A stretch of DNA of 64,000 bases from Bradyrhizobium sp. CCGB12. GTDB lineage: Bacteria > Pseudomonadota > Alphaproteobacteria > Rhizobiales > Xanthobacteraceae. Shown here piece by piece: positions 59,722-64,000 of the stretch. The position numbers and the translations under genes were made by a program. Every line of letters starts with the position of its first letter. The stretch's first letter is position 1. Below the pieces are notes generated by a model that was given only the letters and a program-made list of their open reading frames with translations, ran no database searches and was not told where the DNA came from. The stretch spans positions 4,526,001-4,590,000 of the forward strand of contig NZ_JANADO010000001.1 in NCBI RefSeq assembly GCF_024199845.1, written 5' to 3'.

Positions 59722-60656
59722 GCGCGCTGACACAATCGACTCCGGCCGCGGCACAGTCTGGTGCCGCGCCGGAGACAGAGTTGAGGCCGCCGTCCTACTG
59801 GCCATTCGTAGCGCCGGCGCTGGTCGTCGTGCTCGCCATCATCATTTTTCCGTGGGTCTTCACCATCTGGATGAGCCTGAACGAGTGGAAGGTCGGCTCG
59901 CCGACCACCTTCGTCGGGTTCTCCAACTATCTGCGGCTGACGAGCGATCCCCGCTTTCTCGAGTCGGTCGGCCATACTCTGGTCTACACCGTATTGTCGG
60001 TGGCGCTGCCCCTGGTCCTCGGCACACTCTCGGCCGTGGTGTTCCACCAGAAATTCGCCGGCCGCGGTTTTCTGCGCGGCATCTTCATCATGCCGATGAT
60101 GGCGACGCCCGTCGCGATTGCGCTGGTCTGGACCATGATGTTCCACCCGCAGCTCGGCGTGCTGAACTACCTCCTATCACTGGTCGGGATCCCCGCACAG
60201 CTCTGGGTGTTTCATCCCGCGACCGTCATTCCCTCGCTGGTGCTGGTCGAGACCTGGCAATGGACGCCGCTGGTGATGCTGATCGTGCTCGGCGGCCTCG
60301 CCGCCATCCCGACCGAGCCCTATGAGAGTGCGCAGATCGACGGCGCCAATATCTGGCAGGTCTTCCGCTTCATCACCCTGCCGCTGATCATGCCGTTCCT
60401 GTTCATCGCCGGCATGATCCGCATGATCGACGCGGTGAAGAGCTTCGACATCATCTTCGCGATCACGCAAGGAGGACCGGGCTCGGCGTCGGAGACGATC
60501 AACATCTATCTCTACAGCGTCGCCTTCACCTATTACGACCTCGGCTATGGCTCGGCGATCGCCGTGGTGTTCTTCCTGTTGATCGTCCTGCTTGCAGCCG
60601 TCATGCTCTATGCCCGCCAGCGCATGCTGTGGACCGAAATCTCGAGCGGCACATGA
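59718..60656 (+). CDS. sugar-type ABC permease (MalF family)
   Basis: A 312-residue permease with six predicted spans. The start is GTG overlapping the binding-protein stop (GTGA). The cytoplasmic EAA loop that contacts the ATPase is PYESAQIDGANIWQVFRFITLPLI. N-terminal residues 1-25 are polar and cytoplasmic. It pairs with the next gene to form the channel. Confidence 0.93.
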   Translation: MSALTQSTPAAAQSGAAPETELRPPSYWPFVAPALVVVLAIIIFPWVFTIWMSLNEWKVGSPTTFVGFSNYLRLTSDPRFLESVGHTLVYTVLSVALPLVLGTLSAVVFHQKFAGRGFLRGIFIMPMMATPVAIALVWTMMFHPQLGVLNYLLSLVGIPAQLWVFHPATVIPSLVLVETWQWTPLVMLIVLGGLAAIPTEPYESAQIDGANIWQVFRFITLPLIMPFLFIAGMIRMIDAVKSFDIIFAITQGGPGSASETINIYLYSVAFTYYDLGYGSAIAVVFFLLIVLLAAVMLYARQRMLWTEISSGT

Positions 60657-61477
60657 CACCCCGTCAGATCATCGGCAAGATCGGCCTGTGGCTTTCTGTG
60701 CTCGTCATCGTGTCCCCGGCGATCCTGTTCTTCCTATGGATGGCGTCGCTGTCGCTCAAGTTCGAGGTCGACAATGCCGCCTACCCGCCGGTGTTCATTC
60801 CCGAGCACGTGGCCTGGAAGAACTATGCGGACGTGCTCGCCTCCAACCGCTTCATGACCTATTTCATCAACAGCCTGGTCGTCACCGGCAGCGCGACCGC
60901 GCTTGCGCTGCTCGTCGGCGTGCCCGCCGGCTACGGCATCGCGCGCATGGCCGCGCACAAATCCGCGATCGTGATCCTGATCGCCCGCATCACGCCCGGC
61001 CTGTCCTATCTGATCCCGCTGTTCCTGCTGTTCCAGTGGCTGGGTCTGCTCGGCACGCTGGTGCCGCAGATCATCATCCATCTGGTCGTGACCGTGCCGA
61101 TCGTGATCTGGATCATGATCGGCTATTTCGAGACGACGCCGATGGAGCTGGAGGAAGCCGCCCTGATCGACGGCGCCACGCGCTGGCAGGTGTTTCGCCA
61201 TGTCGCGCTCCCGATCGCGAGGCCCGGCATCGCGGTCGCCTTCATCCTGGCGGTGATCTTCTCCTGGAACAACTTTGTGTTCGGCATCGTGCTGGCGGGA
61301 CGCGAGACGCGCACCCTGCCGGTCGCCGTCTACAACATGATCTCGTTCGATCAGCTGAGCTGGGGTCCACTCGCAGCCGCCGCGCTGATCGTCACCCTCC
61401 CGGTGCTGCTGCTGACGGTGTTTGCGCAGCGGCAGATCGTGGCCGGGCTGACGGCAGGAGCCGTCAAGGGCGGGTAG
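60653..61477 (+). CDS. sugar-type ABC permease (MalG family)
   Basis: A 274-residue permease with six spans. The EAA loop is LEEAALIDGATRWQVFRHVALPIARPG. ATGA overlap with the preceding permease. The operon ends here with a hairpin, and no ATP-binding protein is encoded, so a shared MsmK/UgpC-type ATPase from elsewhere would be required. Confidence 0.93.
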   Translation: MTPRQIIGKIGLWLSVLVIVSPAILFFLWMASLSLKFEVDNAAYPPVFIPEHVAWKNYADVLASNRFMTYFINSLVVTGSATALALLVGVPAGYGIARMAAHKSAIVILIARITPGLSYLIPLFLLFQWLGLLGTLVPQIIIHLVVTVPIVIWIMIGYFETTPMELEEAALIDGATRWQVFRHVALPIARPGIAVAFILAVIFSWNNFVFGIVLAGRETRTLPVAVYNMISFDQLSWGPLAAAALIVTLPVLLLTVFAQRQIVAGLTAGAVKGG

Positions 61478-61528
61478 CTGCAACCGCTCCTGATGCTTAT
61501 CTCCGCGCAACGGCGAAGCCATGCCGCA

Positions 61529-61554
61529 GGAAGCGCGCTCTTGCGCGCTTCCTC
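61529..61554 (+). terminator. perfect hairpin after the ABC operon
   Basis: AGGAAGCGCGC-TCTT-GCGCGCTTCCT, an 11-bp perfect stem 52 bases after the last permease stop. No T-tract follows, so it may act by pausing or protect the 3' end. Confidence 0.65.
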
Positions 61555-61598
61555 ACCATAGGTTGATCGATTTCGGCGCTCCCATCCTCCACTTGGAG

Positions 61599-61642
61599 TT
61601 GACCCAAAGTTTTGCACGCACGTATGCTACGAATTGTAGCAT
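61599..61642 (+). promoter_or_regulatory. promoter overlapped by a palindromic operator
   Basis: TTGACC (61599), 18 bases, TATGCT (61623) is a good -35/-10 pair. ATGCTAC-GAATT-GTAGCAT (61624-61642), a perfect 7+7 palindrome, overlaps the -10 and predicted start. This is the layout of a repressor-controlled promoter for the S9 peptidase gene 52 bases on. Confidence 0.7.
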
Positions 61643-61693
61643 TACCGGTGGCGAAAGTTACGCCGAGGGTGCGAGACGCCAAAGAGACGCCAG

Positions 61694-63625
61694 ATGTCAG
61701 CCCGTCCCCTGATCCCGCGCCGGAAGCTGTTTGGTAATCCGACCTATGTTGGAGCCAAGTTATCGCCGAATGGTCAGATGCTGTCCTGGCTCGCCCCGGT
61801 TGACGGCGTTCTGAACATCTGGGTGTCGCCGATCGACAGCATCGCGGCAGGACAACCCGTGACACGCACCAGGGGCAGACCAATCAACTGGCAGAGTTGG
61901 AGCCCGGACGGTCGCTTCATCATGTTTCTCAACGATGAGAACGGCGACGAAAATCTGCACCTGTTCGTGGTCGATCCCCACACGCTGGAACTCCGCGATC
62001 TCACGCCCTTCGCCAATGTCCGCGCAATGCCGACGCACTGGTCGTACGTTGTTCCCGACAGGATCGCGATCAGCCTCAACGATCGCGACGAACGATGGCA
62101 CGATACCTACCTGCTCGATCTCGCAACCGGCCAGCGCACGCTAGTTTGGGAAAATCGCCAGGAATTCCATTTTGTCGGGCTCGACTGGCAGCTCAAGCCG
62201 CGCCATGCCCACAGCAATGCGTCCGACGGAGGCACACGACTTTGGCGCATCGACGAGGAGAAGGTCACGCATTGGCGCGACGTCCCGTACGAAGCCTATA
62301 CGAGCACACGGCTCTGGATGTTCGACGCCGGGGGCAACCACCTCCATATGAGCTCGAGCCTGGAGCACGACAAGTCGGCGCTGCTGCAGATCAACTGGTC
62401 CAGCGGAGAAGAGCGCCTCCTGTTCAAAAGCGATCGCGCCGACGTGACGGGAGCCATATTCAACGCCCGGACATTCGAGCCGGAGGCAGTCTGCATCGAT
62501 CCTGGTCGGCCGGAATGGACGGCCTTGACGCCTGAGGTTGCAGCCGAGCTCGATCTGATAAGAGCGCAGATCCCCCGTCATGCGTTTTACGTCGAGAGTC
62601 AGAGCGACGACGATCGTCGCTGGATCGTGACAAGCCACGCGGCAGAGCAACCGGCCACCTATCATCTGTTCGATCGAGACAGGCAGACTCTCACGGAGCT
62701 GTTCACGGCGCGCCCCGAGCTGAAACCTTACCGCCTGGCGCCGATGCACGCTGTGCAAGGCAAGTCGCGCGACGGCCTCACCCTGGTCTCATACCTGACC
62801 CTGCCGGCGGATATCGATGGTGACCGCCCGTCTCGGCCGCTGCCGATGGTCCTCATCGTCCACGGTGGTCCGTGGGGCCGCGATATCTATGGCTATCGCC
62901 GCGATCACCAATGGCTCGCCGATCGTGGCTACGCCGTCCTCTCCGTCAACTATCGCGGCTCGACGGGCTTTGGCAAGGCGTTCGTCGCCGCCAGCGAAAA
63001 AGAGCATGCGCGAAAGATGCATGACGATCTCATCGACATGGTCGATTGGGCGATCGCCGAGGGAATCGCCCAGAAGGACAAGGTCGCGATCTTCGGCGTG
63101 TCCTACGGCGGACTGGCCTCGTTCATCGGCGCGACTTTCACGCCAGAAGTATTCTGTTGCTCGGTGCCGGTCGTCGGCATCTCCAACCTGCAAACGCTCC
63201 TGGAATCGATGCCCCCCTATTGGGCCGGTTTCGCAGAGTTCATGTTTCGCAGCTACGGCGATCCGCGCACTGAAGAGGGCCGCAAGCTGCTCGCCGAACG
63301 TTCACCGATCAACAAGATCGACAATATCAAGAAGCCCATGCTGATCTTTCATGGCGCCAACGACGTTCGGTGCAAGATCGCGGAGAGCGACACCATCGTT
63401 GCCGCCATGCAGGCCAAGAACATTCCGGTGACCTACATCGTCTATCCCGACGAAGGACACGGATTCCAGAAACCGCCCAATCAGCTCTCCTACATCGCAA
63501 TCGCCGAGGCCTTCTTTGCGCGGCATCTGGGCGGTGCCTGCGAGCCCATTGGCGAGGATTTTGAAGGATCGAGTCACGAGGTTCGCGCTGGGGCCGACAT
63601 CCTGTCCGACCTGGGCGTGGCCTGA
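61694..63625 (+). CDS. S9-family (prolyl oligopeptidase-like) serine peptidase
   Basis: A 643-residue enzyme without a signal peptide. An N-terminal beta-propeller (about 1-360, with WD40-like blades such as WQSWSPDGRFIMFLND and LFVVDPHTLELRDLT) precedes an alpha/beta hydrolase domain (about 370-620). The catalytic Ser is in FGVSYGG, the Asp in HGANDVR and the His in DEGHGF. VNYRGSTGFG forms the oxyanion region. It is likely a cytoplasmic acylaminoacyl- or dipeptidyl-type peptidase. The promoter carries a palindromic operator. Confidence 0.92.
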   Translation: MSARPLIPRRKLFGNPTYVGAKLSPNGQMLSWLAPVDGVLNIWVSPIDSIAAGQPVTRTRGRPINWQSWSPDGRFIMFLNDENGDENLHLFVVDPHTLELRDLTPFANVRAMPTHWSYVVPDRIAISLNDRDERWHDTYLLDLATGQRTLVWENRQEFHFVGLDWQLKPRHAHSNASDGGTRLWRIDEEKVTHWRDVPYEAYTSTRLWMFDAGGNHLHMSSSLEHDKSALLQINWSSGEERLLFKSDRADVTGAIFNARTFEPEAVCIDPGRPEWTALTPEVAAELDLIRAQIPRHAFYVESQSDDDRRWIVTSHAAEQPATYHLFDRDRQTLTELFTARPELKPYRLAPMHAVQGKSRDGLTLVSYLTLPADIDGDRPSRPLPMVLIVHGGPWGRDIYGYRRDHQWLADRGYAVLSVNYRGSTGFGKAFVAASEKEHARKMHDDLIDMVDWAIAEGIAQKDKVAIFGVSYGGLASFIGATFTPEVFCCSVPVVGISNLQTLLESMPPYWAGFAEFMFRSYGDPRTEEGRKLLAERSPINKIDNIKKPMLIFHGANDVRCKIAESDTIVAAMQAKNIPVTYIVYPDEGHGFQKPPNQLSYIAIAEAFFARHLGGACEPIGEDFEGSSHEVRAGADILSDLGVA

Positions 63626-63632
63626 TCCCTCG

Positions 63633-64000
63633 TTACCCCTGTGTGGTCGAAGTCTTCATCGCGTCCAGGACTGCGGCGGACTCGGCGACCCAGCCGAAGA
63701 TGCCGCCCTGGGCCTTGATCATCTTGAGGCCCATCTCGTGAAACTCGGGAAAGTAGGATGCGCAGCCGTCCGCGATGACGACGCAGCGATAGCCGCGGTC
63801 GTTTGCCTCGCGCACGGTGGTGTTGACGCAGACCTCCGTGGTGACGCCGCACACGAGCAGGTTCTCGATGCCGTGTTTCGCCAAGACGTCGCCGAGTTCG
63901 GTGGCGTAGAATGCGCCCTTGCCCGGCTTGTCGATGACGATCTCGCTGTCGAGCGGATAGAGTTCGGGAATAATGTCGTGACCGGCCTCGCCGCGGATGA
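63633..64000 (-). CDS. isochorismatase-family cysteine hydrolase, 5' end outside window
   Basis: The last 122 residues of a family member that hydrolyses amides or isochorismate. The catalytic Lys is expected in [10 protein letters not shown] and the nucleophile Cys in [12 protein letters not shown]. The first Asp of the triad lies beyond the window. It ends 7 bases from the convergent S9 peptidase. Substrate unknown; biuret, ureidoacrylate or nicotinamide-type hydrolysis are known in the family. Confidence 0.88.
   Translation of the reverse strand, partial: IRGEAGHDIIPELYPLDSEIVIDKPGKGAFYATELGDVLAKHGIENLLVCGVTTEVCVNTTVREANDRGYRCVVIADGCASYFPEFHEMGLKMIKAQGGIFGWVAESAAVLDAMKTSTTQG

Overview
The window looks like chromosomal DNA of a Bradyrhizobium-type alphaproteobacterium. 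It is GC-rich with strongly third-position-GC genes. It carries the bradyrhizobial order fixL, fixJ, response regulator, fixK2. The FixL and FixK2 residue numbers known from B. diazoefficiens/japonicum are reproduced exactly: FixL His200, Arg220 and His291, and FixK2 Cys183. Several families of palindromic dispersed repeats sit between genes, as is usual in this lineage. No rRNA, tRNA, CRISPR array, transposase or integrase was recognised.

Layout. 0-6 kb: a small secreted protein; a left-pointing catabolic set (beta-decarboxylating dehydrogenase, zinc alcohol dehydrogenase, class III CoA-transferase); glycogen synthase. 6-12.7 kb: patatin plus MpaB-like oxygenase facing a LysR regulator; a peroxiredoxin with a possible leader peptide; a cupin protein; an MFS carrier; a CBS-domain protein. 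13-16.5 kb: the oxygen-sensing fixL-fixJ-RR-fixK2 cascade with a perfect FixK box and a candidate FixJ site. 16.5-23.8 kb: a four-gene left-pointing set (ABC exporter, glycogen-debranching-like glucosidase, PRC-barrel protein, MFS carrier) diverging from a GT4 glycosyltransferase. Their shared spacer holds a perfect general-stress (EcfG-type) promoter. 24-31 kb: alkylsulfatase-like MBL enzyme, a TRAP transporter with fused membrane subunits, a trans-aconitate methyltransferase and a divergent SDR.

31.1-45 kb reads as an accessory island. It has orphan solute-binding proteins (ABC type and TAXI type), a DsrE-like and a VasI/TagO-like exported protein, a membrane coiled-coil/Sel1 protein behind a very AT-rich promoter, a frameshifted quinone oxidoreductase remnant, and a cyclase-AAA-TPR signalling protein. 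The most striking gene is a 1570-residue protein that appears to fuse a DyP-type haem peroxidase, a divergent P450-like domain and an SGNH hydrolase. This gene is preceded by a perfect CRP-type site (TGTGA-N6-TCACA) at a class II-like position. The cyclase gene meets it tail to tail with no base between the stop codons. Together they suggest, but do not prove, a cAMP-linked lipid or aromatic oxidation module.

45-64 kb: a second beta-decarboxylating dehydrogenase, a DHA2-type MFS carrier, a membrane-anchored phospholipase A2-like protein, a B12-binding radical SAM enzyme, an isoquinoline-oxidoreductase-like molybdenum hydroxylase (small and large subunits), a sox cluster (soxF-X-Y-Z-A, without soxB or soxCD here) with an atypical SoxY tail, a sugar-type ABC uptake system lacking its ATPase, an S9 peptidase behind a promoter-operator, and the 3' part of an isochorismatase-family hydrolase. 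Gene starts were chosen by Shine-Dalgarno position and known protein lengths. Several are TTG or GTG.
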